NCBI GenBank assembly: GCA_037447655.1
Contig: JBBHKE010000822.1
Span: forward strand, 236,750-300,749
Length of the DNA: 64,000 nt
Direction of reading: 5' to 3'
Source: Zygnema cylindricum
Taxonomy: Eukaryota; Streptophyta; Zygnematophyceae; Zygnematales; Zygnemataceae
In this document: positions 13,601-24,200 of the stretch, in pieces
Position numbering within the stretch: the first letter of the stretch is position 1
Layout of the letters: every line of letters begins with the position of its first letter
Notes under the pieces: model-generated
Database searches by the model: none
What the model saw: the letters and a program-made list of their open reading frames with translations, nothing else
Told to the model about the DNA's origin: nothing
Position numbers and translations under genes: made by a program

Positions 13601-14841
13601 AGGCTACTGAATCGCTCTCCTTCCTGCTGTACAGGTTCTATATAGCTTTGCAGGATGGCTGCCAGCTGGATCTCCTCAGCATTTCTGAGCCTCTCCACGA
13701 TGTCTTTCAGCTGGAAGGTTAGGATTGAGGTCAGAAAAATAGACAAACAAGGGAAGAGATCTCCTAAAGACGTGAGAAAGAATCCAGGAGGACAGACATA
13801 GATTGGCTGGAAGAAGGACATTAGAAAGAGGTGAGAAAAAGGACAGGAAGGAGGGCAGGAAAATGAGAAAACAAGTCAGAAATAAGTGAAATAAGAGAGG
13901 TGTAAATGAGAAGTCAAATCGATTATCTGCCCCTTCAATTAAATTTGGCTTGACATGGCAATAAATCGGCATATGCAGAGATTTCATTTGCATTGTGAAA
14001 GAGGGAAAAGGACGAAGCGGTGAAAAAAGGACAACTCAAGAATCGACCGACATTGTGAAACCGACCAGAAGACTGACATACTTCCAGTTATTTTTGCACG
14101 ACCCTTCGACAACACACAAGTTGTGATATGGACAAGGAAACTGAATTAAACGTGCGGGAAAAAACAATTTCAGCAATTAGTGTGGACCAAGAAATAATAT
14201 AATATGGAAGAATATTGGGCAAATTCTTGTAATAATAATAAAAGAGGCAGCAAAAATGCTTGTTGTCCTCACACTATCTTTTAATAAGTGCTTTGGTCCA
14301 CACTAGAAGTTTCAAGAAATCGACTGGTTCACACTAGTTATGGTGGTCGGTGTATGTCTCCCCAAAGATATTCACATTCTTTTTCAATTTTATCATTCAA
14401 TTCCATTCCCTCCCTCCCCCTCCCTCCCCTCCCCCTCCCTCCCTCCCTCCCTCCTCCACCTCCCTCCACCACCGCATGTTGTTGTATAATTGTGAAAGCA
14501 AGACCATTCGAACTACCTCAGCTGTTTAAAAACGTTTTTTCCTTTCACATAAAAACGTTGCATTGGCTTCATTCTTGGAAACATTCTCACTCTATTCTCT
14601 CTAAAGGGAAGGGAGAGACAGGAAGATTGAAAAGGGGAGAGAGAGAGGGGGAGAGAAGAGAGAAGCACATAAAAAAGAAAGAAAGAATAATGGCAGACAG
14701 ATGAAAAAAGAAAAGAAAAGAGGGAGAGAGAAGAGAGAAGCACATAAAAAAGAAATAAATAATAAGGGCAGACAGATGAAAAAAGAAAAGAAAGTAAAGA
14801 GAGGGAGAGAGAGAGGTAGAGGGAGAGAGAGAGGGAGAGAA

Positions 14842-14883
<42 letters not shown>

Positions 14884-15290
14884 CACCACACCTGAGGCCC
14901 ATGCTTCCGCCTGTGTCCTGTCCCTCTCTGAAACCTTCCTAGTTTCTTCCCTCGTGGCTCTCGCTCCCCTGCCAGCTCACGAGTCAGAATCACATCTGCT
15001 GTCCTCCTCACGACACGTGGCACATGCTCCGATCCAGATGCCTCACATTTAATCGCCAGTGTACGGACACACGTGTGGAAAATAGGCGGGCATAGCATCG
15101 CCATGAGAAAGCTCCTCCCTGCTTTAAAACAAGAAACGGGGAAGCTGTGAATAGGAAAGACAGGAGACGTGACGGATTGCAGGGAAGGAAAATTCGAAGC
15201 TTTGAACTTTTGAACTTCCGTCTGACGTCGACAAATGTCACAAGTACGGAATATAACTTTCTTGTGTACGAAATCACTAGAGAGCGACAC
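4700..15290 (-). CDS. pentatricopeptide repeat (PPR) protein, P-class, probably organellar
   Basis: Ten exons, written high to low: 15290-14892, 13710-13585, 12885-12073, 11015-10824, 9768-9607, 7647-7403, 7090-6973, 6635-6411, 6066-5827 and 5068-4700 (stop TAG). All junctions keep frame, giving about 962 aa, or about 900 if translation starts at the Met at 15104. Degenerate 35-residue helical-hairpin repeats run through most of the protein: [77 protein letters not shown]. No E, DYW or SMR domain is seen, so this is a P-class RNA-binding protein, expected to act in chloroplast or mitochondrial RNA stability, splicing or translation. The N-terminal exon is basic and Ser/Thr/Cys-rich ([20 protein letters not shown]), like a transit peptide; this is inference. 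The long third exon (271 codons) carries a charged linker. It is head-to-head with the dehydrogenase gene. Start codon and exon 1-2 junction are the least certain parts. Confidence 0.88.
7730..7953. repeat. degenerate TACTATGTA tandem repeat
   Basis: Within the PPR intron between exons 5 and 6 (9606-7648). Repeated TACTATGTACTATG(T/A) words with many point changes, adjoining the left end of the inverted-repeat element at 7954. Confidence 0.7.
7954..8813. mobile_element. 860-bp terminal-inverted-repeat element (MITE-like) in a PPR intron
   Basis: Left end TAGTGTTGCATATCGAACAA; reverse complement of the right end TAGTGTTGTATATTGAGCAG. Similarity continues for roughly 65 bp through (G/A)GTTTTGC and a shared GGGGTCTC block. 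Terminal TA dinucleotides suggest a TA target duplication. No transposase frame; the interior is rich in ATCGATA-type palindromes. Confidence 0.75.
10100..10823 (+). repeat. 700-bp (CCCCCT)n-type tract in a PPR intron
   Basis: Near-continuous CCCTCC/CCCCCT hexamers filling the intron end next to the donor of PPR exon 4 (exon low end 10824). On the PPR sense strand it reads (AGGGGG)n, so the pre-mRNA would carry dozens of G-runs able to form stacked G-quadruplexes. The DNA could form a triplex. Proline-rich and glycine-rich ORFs read from it are artefacts; only the last 192 bases (10824-11015) code. Confidence 0.9.
11461..11706. repeat. minisatellite of GAGCCACTCACTCC-like units
   Basis: About 20 degenerate 10-14 bp units (GAGCCACTCACTCC, AAGCCACTCACTCC and variants) in the PPR intron between exons 3 and 4. 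Confidence 0.8.
14178..14307. mobile_element. 130-bp MITE-like inverted-repeat element
   Basis: Perfect 11-bp inverted termini GTGTGGACCAA / TTGGTCCACAC, each bordered by TA, in PPR intron 1. Too short to code. The GTGTGGACC end recurs in diverged form elsewhere (for example near 9148), hinting at a dispersed family. Confidence 0.6.
14585..14885 (+). repeat. GA-rich tract next to the PPR exon 1 donor
   Basis: GAGAGAGGGAGA repeats containing two near-identical AGAGAAGCACATAAAAAAGA blocks (about 14658 and 14731). The tract begins within ten bases of the donor of PPR exon 1 and is pyrimidine-rich on the sense strand. Confidence 0.8.
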
Positions 15291-15551
15291 ATGTAAGCAT
15301 CTGATTGAGGGGTACGGTTTGTTAACAAACTTCGTTAAATCATGTAGATGACCTTTTAGGCTTTTACGGCAGATGTCTGTACGACTGTACGAGCTACAGT
15401 ACTTTACCGTACCGTACCCTAGTATATTCTACTGTACGGCTTTGTGAAAAGTGGTGGATATGAGTCCATGAATGGAATTCAGAATGGATGACATCACACG
15501 ATTAAGTCTTTTTTTTGAACTTCTTTTTATTTTTGATTTTTTTGACATTCC
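15291..15551. promoter_or_regulatory. divergent PPR / dehydrogenase promoter region
   Basis: 261 bp separate the outermost PPR ATG (minus) from the dehydrogenase ATG (plus), so both promoters must overlap here unless the PPR gene starts at 15104. Six GTAC cores lie within 15378-15437, including ACCGTACCGTACC. GTAC is the core bound by SBP-domain copper/hypoxia regulators in green algae; its use here is inference. No clear TATA box is seen. Confidence 0.5.
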
Positions 15552-18500
15552 ATGGCGCCCTCTCCTCTTCGTTTGTTGGGCGTTGTCGGTGCCGGCCAGA
15601 TGGGCGCCGGCATCGCTCAGTTAGCCGGTTATTTTCTCACCGTTATGCCGGTTTCTGCAATGTCACGGTTAGCTTAGAGACAATATGCCAGGAACTGTCA
15701 TAAAAGACCTACAAATGCTACTGTAGTACTTCTGAGTAATAATGAACTGCGTGAACAACATGTATAAAATGGCATGTTTCAAAAATAGAAAAAGAAAAGA
15801 AGTAATAAGCAACAATTTAGTATTTGAAAAGAGCTAAAAAGCGAACAATATACTCCTTAGTAGTCAATTTAACAGCCGGTATTTATGGTCTGTTTGAATC
15901 AGAATCTTTCAATTGTTTCACATATTGATTTAGATTTTTGGAGGTAATAGACAGGAACTATGTGTTTACTCAATTGACTGAAATTTTTATTCACATTCTT
16001 AATCGCAAAATGTATGACGGCCATTCGTATGGAGGAGTAGAAACTTGTCTGTTTGTGAACACAATTGTAAATTTATCCTTTTTTTTTCTTTTTGTTGAAA
16101 TGAAAGGAATTGACATGAGATGAAATGAAATGAAATGGTCGACATTATAATAAAAAGAATGTGACATTTGTCGTCATAAGCAATCTTGAGAGAATCACAC
16201 CTGTGTTCCGTCTTATGAAAAGAAAGAAAGAGAAAGAGGACAGAGAGGAGAGAGGAGGAGAGAATGGAAAAAGGGTACAATAGAGAGCAGAGAGCGCAGA
16301 AAGAGAGAGGAGAGACAGGATAGAGATGGGGGAAGGGAAAAAAGTGGAGAGAGGAGAGAGAGATGAGGAAGAGAATGAGAGAGAGAGAGAAAACAAGATG
16401 GGATAGAAGGCTGAGAGAGAAAAAGAGTCGAGAGAGAGAAAAAGAGAGAGGAGAAAAAAAGGGCGGATTGATCATTATTTGGATAAGTGGAATTCATTTG
16501 AAATCAAAACCATTGGTTAGTTCAACTTGTAGGCAAATCTATGTTTGTTGAAGAATTCGTATTGGAGAAATTTCAAATGATTTACGTAAGCCGATAAAGT
16601 ACTTGTACTCATGATCAATTTGAACCATGGTACTGAAGCTCATAATGGCCAAAATGTCTCCTAGAGCTCCATTGCAGGGGTCAATAATTATTGAATATAA
16701 CAAGTACAGTACACCCAATGCTTGTTGTTGATATGACTTTTGCTTTTTGTTATGTTCAGCTACAGCAAATTTGGACGTCATACTTAATGATGTCAGCCAT
16801 CAGGCTCTTAGTCGTGCATTGGACAACATTGCATCCTCTCTCTCCCGTCACGTACGCAAGGGTCTCCTCACACAGGCATGTCTTTTCTTTGGCTCCCTCT
16901 TTAATGGTGTTGGCAGCTGAAATTGATGCAACAAACAAAATTATGGACAACCTTGATGAACAAAGTCATCGTCTTCTTTCACCGACTTTCCATTTCTGCT
17001 TTTGCCATAATTTTATCGTTTCGATATCGCGTATGGTTGTGAAATCGAAGGATTGGTTGAATTCTAAAACATCCTCCTCCAGTTCTTTTCTGAAACCTTA
17101 GGGAATTTTTTTTTGCTTGTTCGTGGAAGCAGGAAGTTGCAGACAAAGCTATTGGTCGAGTAAAAATCACGACTGAGTTAACTGACATGTCCCCGGCTGA
17201 TATGGTTATTGAAGCCATTGCGGAAAACGAGGAGTTGAAGAAGTCAGTTTTTGCTACATTGGATCGGACAGTGGGACCGCAGACAATTCTCGCCTCCAAT
17301 ACGAGTTCAATTTCCATCACTCGCCTGGCTACAGCTACAGCCAGGCCAAGCCAGGTGGGGCAACTGGCTGTAGCAAAACTCAGGTAGGCAGGAGATTTTT
17401 TGTGTGGAAATATATGGAACCATAGCTCTAAAGCGTGGAGAACGAGGACATATTATACTTCCTTCGTTTAAATTTTACTGAGATGCTTACAAATGTCTCA
17501 CAGGTTTCTTGTTGATTTTGAGTTAAGAGCGTATATAATGTCTTTGTTTTTCGCAATTTTCAACTATGTATCAAACACACAACAGACGAAAAAGGAAAGC
17601 ATCAATTTTTTTTCGGCTTCTGTTCCTCTCTGGAACGCAGAGGAAGGCTCAAAACGCCGAGAATTGAATGGAGGCAATAATGGGAGAAGTATTTGTTTTT
17701 TACCAGGAAAATATTTGTCAGCCGATTTGAGTATCACTCTACATTTTTGTTTAGTTTAGGTGTTTGTGTGCAGTTAATTTAAATAGAATTTGCACGATTT
17801 ATCTAGTTTGTATCCACAAGGTTTCTTAGGTCCCTGGAGAGTTAGTTAATTATCTCTGGTGGTGAAATTTAATCTCATTAATGGTTTTTAAAAACAGAAT
17901 ACTAATCAAGAAATCGTTTTTTTTTCTTTTTATGCAGGTTATAGGAATGCATTTTATGAATCCACCACCGGTTATGAAACTGGTAGAGGTTGTTCGAGGT
18001 ATTGCGACATCTGAGGAAGTACATGAGACAACGAAAGATCTCGCTGTCCGGTAATTTCATTCTCTGTGACATGTTAAGTACAGAAAGAAAATCTACATTT
18101 TAAATCGCAATGTGAAACTGATTGAACTTGGTGAGGATGTATTTGAACAGAAGATAGGGATGGCAAAATCCTTTGTAAATAGGAAGCATAATCTAATTAT
18201 TGAAATCCATTTTGTAATCCTTCCAAAGTTTATTCTGAACAATGAATTTTCCTTTGTTTCTGCGAGAACCTTTCAAAATTCTTAAATGAGTAAGGAAACT
18301 TAATTTTCTGTTCTTAATAACTGCAAAACTATTTCCAAATATAATGTTGTTTGTGGAATTTGCTGTTTTTTATGGCTGTCATGGCAGAATGGGCAAGACT
18401 GTCTGTTGCTCCAAGGATTTCCCAGGATTTATTGTCAATCGAATACTTATGCCGATGATTAATGAGGCTTTTTTTGCTCTCCAAGAAGGAATAGCTTCGG

Positions 18501-19941
18501 CAGAAGACATCGATGTAGGAATGAAGCTTGGAACAAATCAGGTATTTCGACTTGAACCATTCATTTTCAAGGATATTATTTAATGTTTAAACTTGTTACA
18601 AAACGAATCACAAGTGCTGTCTATATGACGCTCTTCCTTTGCGGTAATTATGTCATCTGTTGATTTCTAAAAACTCTTGATTTGGGTGTAAGCTTGGTTC
18701 GAAATCAACATGCTGCGGTACTGTTTCGTGGATGACAACTGAACAACATACTCTATCAATTTATTTGTGAAACTAGAGTGTATTATCACATTTTTACTTA
18801 TGAGGGAGTTGTCAAGCCGTGGTTGTAAATGGTATAGCTTGTTTTAATTGTCACGATGCTATATAATCAACCAGTATCTTGGGGAAGTTACATTATCAAC
18901 ATTTACTCACGCAAAACAGTAAAACGGTGATCACGTCAAGATGTACTGAAAATGTTCAGATACTGACTTTTGGGCGATTAGACTACAGTAAATAATTCAT
19001 TTCTGAACCATACAGAAAATTGCATAAATCAACAAAAATGTTACCTGGACAATAATGACCACCAGACTATTAACGTGGACCGTACGATCACTGGCTCCAA
19101 TTCACTTACTTTTTGTTGTTTTACTTTTGTTAAGAGTCAAATACTGACTGTAAAATACTGTCATTTTAAAAACACATCGGTAACCGTACAAAGTCTTTCG
19201 GTTACGGTACCTTGTACAACCAAAAGCTATAGAAATACTGGTATACAAACAAATCATGAGTAACTTCTTGTGATGTAATTTCCTTATTGGAGTGGATTAT
19301 CAGTAACTTAATACTTCCATTGTCGGGTGTGACTTTCCTAAGAGAATTCTACACTGAAGGTTTTTGCCAAACAGTTAACTGATTTACCTTAGAAAACCAT
19401 CGAAGGATCCTAGTCAAAAGATAGTGTTGACACAGGAAGTTAGTTGAATACTATCCGTCAATGTCCTGGAATGAAAAGTTTTCCCTTGTCATGCTCTCTT
19501 TCTTAATAAAAGTCAACTTAATTCAAACCATGTCTTCAATAAACTGTACCATGTTCGCATTTGTTTTCCTCTCCTTTGCCTACTTGGCAATGCTTTCATT
19601 CCTTCTTTCTCTTTCTCTCTTTCTCTCCTCTTCCTCTTTTTCTCTCTTATTTCTCTTTTTGTTTTTTGTTTTTTTGTTTTTTTGTTTTTTTTGTTTTTTT
19701 GTTTTTTTGTTTTTTTTTGTTTTTTTGTTTTTTTTTTTGTTTTTTTGTGCAGCCCATGGGACCTCTCACCCTGGCTGACTTTATCGGCTTGGATACATGT
19801 TTGGCGATTATGAAAGTCCTTCACTCGGGCCTTGGAGACACTAAATATAGGCCATGTCCTCTACTAATCCAGTATGTGGACGCTGGATGGCTCGGACGGA
19901 AATCTGGCCGGGGAGTATATGAGTATGGGACATCCTCGTGA
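15552..19941 (+). CDS. 3-hydroxybutyryl-CoA dehydrogenase (short, bacterial-type)
   Basis: Six exons: 15552-15627, 16760-16875, 17133-17354, 17938-18050, 18388-18541 and 19753-19941 (TGA), together 870 nt, 289 aa, the usual family length. It interconverts (S)-3-hydroxybutanoyl-CoA and acetoacetyl-CoA with NAD(P). Rossmann motif GAGQMG is at residues 13-18, with an acidic strand end (VILND) favouring NAD. Active-site residues are present: Ser in SNTSS (about 121-123), His143 in GMHFMNP, Glu155 in KLVEVV, Asn193 in FPGFIVNR. The C-terminal dimerisation domain ends [14 protein letters not shown]. Intron 2 is GC-AG (CACAG|GCATGT), demanded by the frame. The ATG starts almost at the first beta strand and an in-frame stop lies just upstream, so no N-terminal targeting peptide is encoded in this exon. 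The C-terminus is not a canonical SKL. Location in the cell is unresolved. Confidence 0.93.
16205..16460 (+). repeat. GA-rich tract in dehydrogenase intron 1
   Basis: GAGAGAGAAAGAG-type purine run inside the 1.1-kb first intron of the dehydrogenase gene. Confidence 0.75.
19595..19750 (+). repeat. extended polypyrimidine / (TTTTTTG)n tract before the last dehydrogenase exon
   Basis: CTTTCTC repeats followed by about ten TTTTTTTG units ending in the acceptor TTTTTTGTGCAG of exon 6 (exon starts 19753). Confidence 0.8.
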
Positions 19942-21261
19942 ATCGTTTGTATGTGTTAATAGGATATTTCTGTTTGATAGGATACATCTTGTATGTTTTT
20001 GTTGTATACTTGACTATGTTTGATCTTGTACAGACCTTATTTCCGGTTTTCAGGAAGATTGTTACCAAAGACTGGCTGGTTAGTTTGCAAGTCTGCATTT
20101 CCTATTGTAGTGTAGGGATAAGATTTTTGCCTCGGTTGTACATATCATTTTTCCACCGTCTATTGGAATAGAGATGTGTTTAGACATCTGTTTATGTTCC
20201 TTTTTTACTCACTATTATTTTGGCATGTATGTGGTTTGTTAAATTGACTGTCTTTCTTGGTTACCGTACCGTCATATTGATCCCCTAGAGCTGAAAATAA
20301 TCGGGGTCTAGCAAGTTCAATGTGTTCGGTAATGGTGGGACACAAAAGTAAAACGAACAGAGACATCATATGTCTGTCTGATGGGCTAAAAATAGATTGT
20401 AGAGCAACCTCCCACTTTTCTGACATAGATACACTTGGTAGATAATTCAAAGCACAGAAAAAAAGTGTACTCATTTTGCGCCTTATTAAACGCACAAGAA
20501 AATGATAATGGACAGATTCCCCTAAGTCTTCACACAATAAGCCTATCTTAATTGAGTGACCTCTGTTTCAAGTAATTACACATGCTGAGAACACTTCCAC
20601 AGTTCAACCATCATACAAGCAATATTGCACACACTTGTAATCCATGTATGAAAAAGTATCACAAAATGAGTGCAAAAAGGAATTACTGCCATTAATGTTC
20701 ACAGTGGCACCATTACACTCATTTTTGTACCGAATGTTAAAGTACATCACTTGGGTGGCAGTCAGTGACAATGGCTACTCACATTATTTTCAGTTGCTTC
20801 CAAGTTATATCAATTATTTTCGTCTTATTTTCCCTGCACTCTTTGTACAACAGGCCAACATTGGTTACTGACAACAGTTGCAGTATTTTCGCCATATGTA
20901 GACTACCCTAGTAATCGTCTCCCAAAACATACTTCCATCTTCTTACAGCAAAAGCCACTTAGTACACCACCGACCATATATAGTATAGAGTACACCATAA
21001 GTGGTATGAACTGTATAGTCTTGGTTGTTTGACCAATTTTAACTGCAAATTTCTATAAGTTTGCTTATATCTTCACCTGGACCACAATAATTACCAACCT
21101 TAAAATTGTGCATAACAGGTAAAAAACAGTAGTTGTCCTCTTAAGCCCCTTTTTGGTAAAAATTGCACGGAACTAAACTTTCTTCCCATCCAGACGAATA
21201 GGCTGCCAAGACTATTTACGGTAAAGCCGTATTCGGAATCCAAACGAAACCGTATCGCCAA
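19942..21261. other. intergenic region between convergent dehydrogenase and JmjC genes
   Basis: No supported coding sequence on either strand. AT-rich, expected to hold both 3' UTRs. Confidence 0.7.
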
Positions 21262-24200
21262 TTAAGGAACGATGCAGTCAACTCCTAGAACACCTTTCAG
21301 AACTGTTTTCAATGCCTGAAAAACAAAAAGTCCACCGACCATAAGGAAACTTGCTTCTTTCAAGAAAATTCTCGCTCATAATAACTGAATAACTTTTGCC
21401 CATTTGCCCATTTCATTGGCCAGTCCATAAAAAGTATACTATGAAATAAAAACATAAACTATTTCATGAACTTTCAAAGTAGTTTCTCTTTAACAAATCG
21501 CTTCTCTTTAAGACTTCCGGAGATTCAAAACTGCTTTGCTCTGTTTCAAACAATGACCCTGCGTGAGACAAGACAAACAAGACAAGACTTTTTGGAAGAC
21601 TGTCGGGAAATCTTTTCAAAAAGAGGCTAGATCATTACCAAACTTGCAAACTTCTCTTTTGCTGCGAGAAACACTTCCATGACTTCTTGTCGGTCGTCGA
21701 ATACACCGTAAAACTGTTCATAGAAATCGTCGTTATCAGATATCAACCCACTTGGTCCGATATGTCTGCAGTCGTAAAACAAAAGAATTTAAAGAGTGAG
21801 ATGATTTTCCAAAAACGAACACTAATTTCATAAACAACCAAACATAAAAGCAACAAGCTTATAGAATATTTCCCTCTACTGTTTTCCATACGCACTGATT
21901 GCAATTAGAGTTGAAAACACAACTTTGTCATCCATTTTTTGTTTTCTTATTTTTCATACGAAGTCATAAATAGAGCATAGCACCACATCACCAAGCCCAT
22001 ATTAGTTTAAATAAATCCACACTAACTATTATAATTCTTTTACTTCAAGAACGATAAACCGGATTTAAATGGACAAACCTAAGAATCACACTTAGTACTC
22101 AGACCCGTGACTGAGTTGATTAGAAAATCTATCTTTTCTACCTCGCTTCAAACATGTGATTAAAACAGTATGAAACTGAAGGAACATATATTGTAGATAT
22201 CAATTGTATAAGAAGGCTATTAGTGGATAAAAATGTGTAATAGAAACTGTCAACAGCCCTTGGGCTTACGTAATTCTCTGACAGGGTAGTATTAATGTGT
22301 TTCCCTCCTGTGGAGAGAAAAAAAAATCCTTCATACTTGCAGTCTCCTTAAACCAAAAATTGTCTTTCATTTCAACAGGCGGGAACAGTACGACCATTTA
22401 AAACTACAAGCTGCCCCCAGAGGAGGATAAAACCGTGAAAGAAGACTGGGAAGATAAAACTTAAAAAGAGAAAACAAACTACTGCCAAGCAAATAAAGTC
22501 ATTCATCCAACTTAAACCGTTAAAACAAACTATGCAGAGCAATTTTCCCCTTCATTTTCCATTTCCCTAAACCACCTGATTCTCACTCCTTATGGTTGAT
22601 GTTCTCTTGTGTACCATTAAAAATTCACTCCCTTGACATAGAACTCAAGCACCAAAATTGCATTTGAGCAGAGGTAGGGAAACCTTAGGAATCCTACCTC
22701 TTTTCTCCCTCGTTTTGTTGCAAATTATTATTTTCAAGTTCTAGTTCATCTGCAGATTCGAGTTTGGTTGTAAGGAGCTCCACTGAGGCTGGGGAAAGAC
22801 CATTGAGGATAAGCGTTCGTAGTGATATTGGAAAGCCAAGCTAAAAACAAACAACATTTACACATAGGAAAATTGTCAGTCTCTTAGGCTTGAAACGCTG
22901 TTGAGATGCCCATCACCTCAATATGACAGAAAGTATTACATGAAGTCTCAGCTTGACTGTGAGGCTTCTCCGGGAAGAGGAGAGAAAAAAATAACAGAGG
23001 AAAAAAATGTCACCGTAAAGATGCTTGTATAAGTTAATGGGCGATGCAACTCGTCAATATGTCTGGTTCCTTCCAATATGTATATGGCACTAGCTACGGT
23101 AGTTGGAGAAATTGCCCCAGAATTCCTTTACCAAAATACTACGTTTCAACTAGTAACTATATCAGTTATAAAGACAATACATGCAGAATATACGACAGTA
23201 AGTACCAAGGACGCAAGGAAGTCAAACGCAACACTAAATCTGAACTCGTACCACATGCTTTACTCTACAGTTTGATCTAAAAAGTTGTAAATCTTCTCAA
23301 GAGCTCCTCCACTTACAGCCATTGCTTGAAGAACTCGTCGCAACTGCAAAGGTTCCAAAGTTGCAAATATTTGTGCCACAATATCGTCCTCAGAAGAAGA
23401 AATATATCTCCCATGGAAAATTTCAGTATTCTTCCGTGAGTTTCCCAGACTTTCCTCACCCTCTATATCATCTTCTCTTGAAAACCCTTCTCTTGAAAAC
23501 CCTGTCTCCTGTTTCTCTTCCATTACATGAGCTGCAGAAAGGACCAACGCTTTTAGAAGTTCTCTCTCCTCTTCTGTAAGTTTATTGATAATCCTCTGTC
23601 TCTCATCCTCTACCCTCATCTTTGCCTCTACTATCCCATTAACAGAAGTACTTTCATGAACATCCTTATTGACTTCATATACATTTTCCTGTTTCCCATC
23701 TGGAGATCTCCCAGAGACACAGGAGGACTCGACTTCTTCTCCAATATTCCTCTCAACACCAGAATTAGAGGAGGAAAGTTGATGAAGTGGGTAAGGGACT
23801 ATCTTTTCCAGCATGTGCTTCTGTAAAATTACCAAATGTAAAAATAATGAGAAATCTACTAGTAAAACTTCCATTTCTGCCTCTTGTTTAACGAGCAAAC
23901 TCTTCATCAGAAAACCATGAAAGCTTCTAAACAGAATACCCTTGGAAAAATTCGTAGATTGAAGCCATGCCCCAGGTATATTACACTAATTACCATTAAT
24001 AGTGTGGTTTTTGTTGACAAGTTCGTATTTTGATTTGCCAGATGCTGATCTCCAGCAGATTTGGTAAATACTGGTTCTTTTGAGATCCTCCACTCTGATT
24101 GTTTTGCATTAACTAAAATTTCGTAAGTTCCCATAAAAAAACAATGAATAGAATTAGACCCAAAAAAACTGTGGACCAAACTATTGGCAGTCAGCATTCA

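Noticed and set aside
14513-14902. Ser/Leu repeat ORFs on the minus strand
   Set aside because: They run through the GA/CT tract past the PPR exon 1 donor; only 14892-15290 is coding.
18542-19752. Separate gene inside dehydrogenase intron 5
   Set aside because: No motif-bearing frame; short ORFs only.
24000-24120. Possible extra JmjC exon on the minus strand
   Set aside because: Exon 24471-24453 joins directly in phase to 23820-23317 with continuous family-like sequence; including this segment adds a stop or breaks frame.
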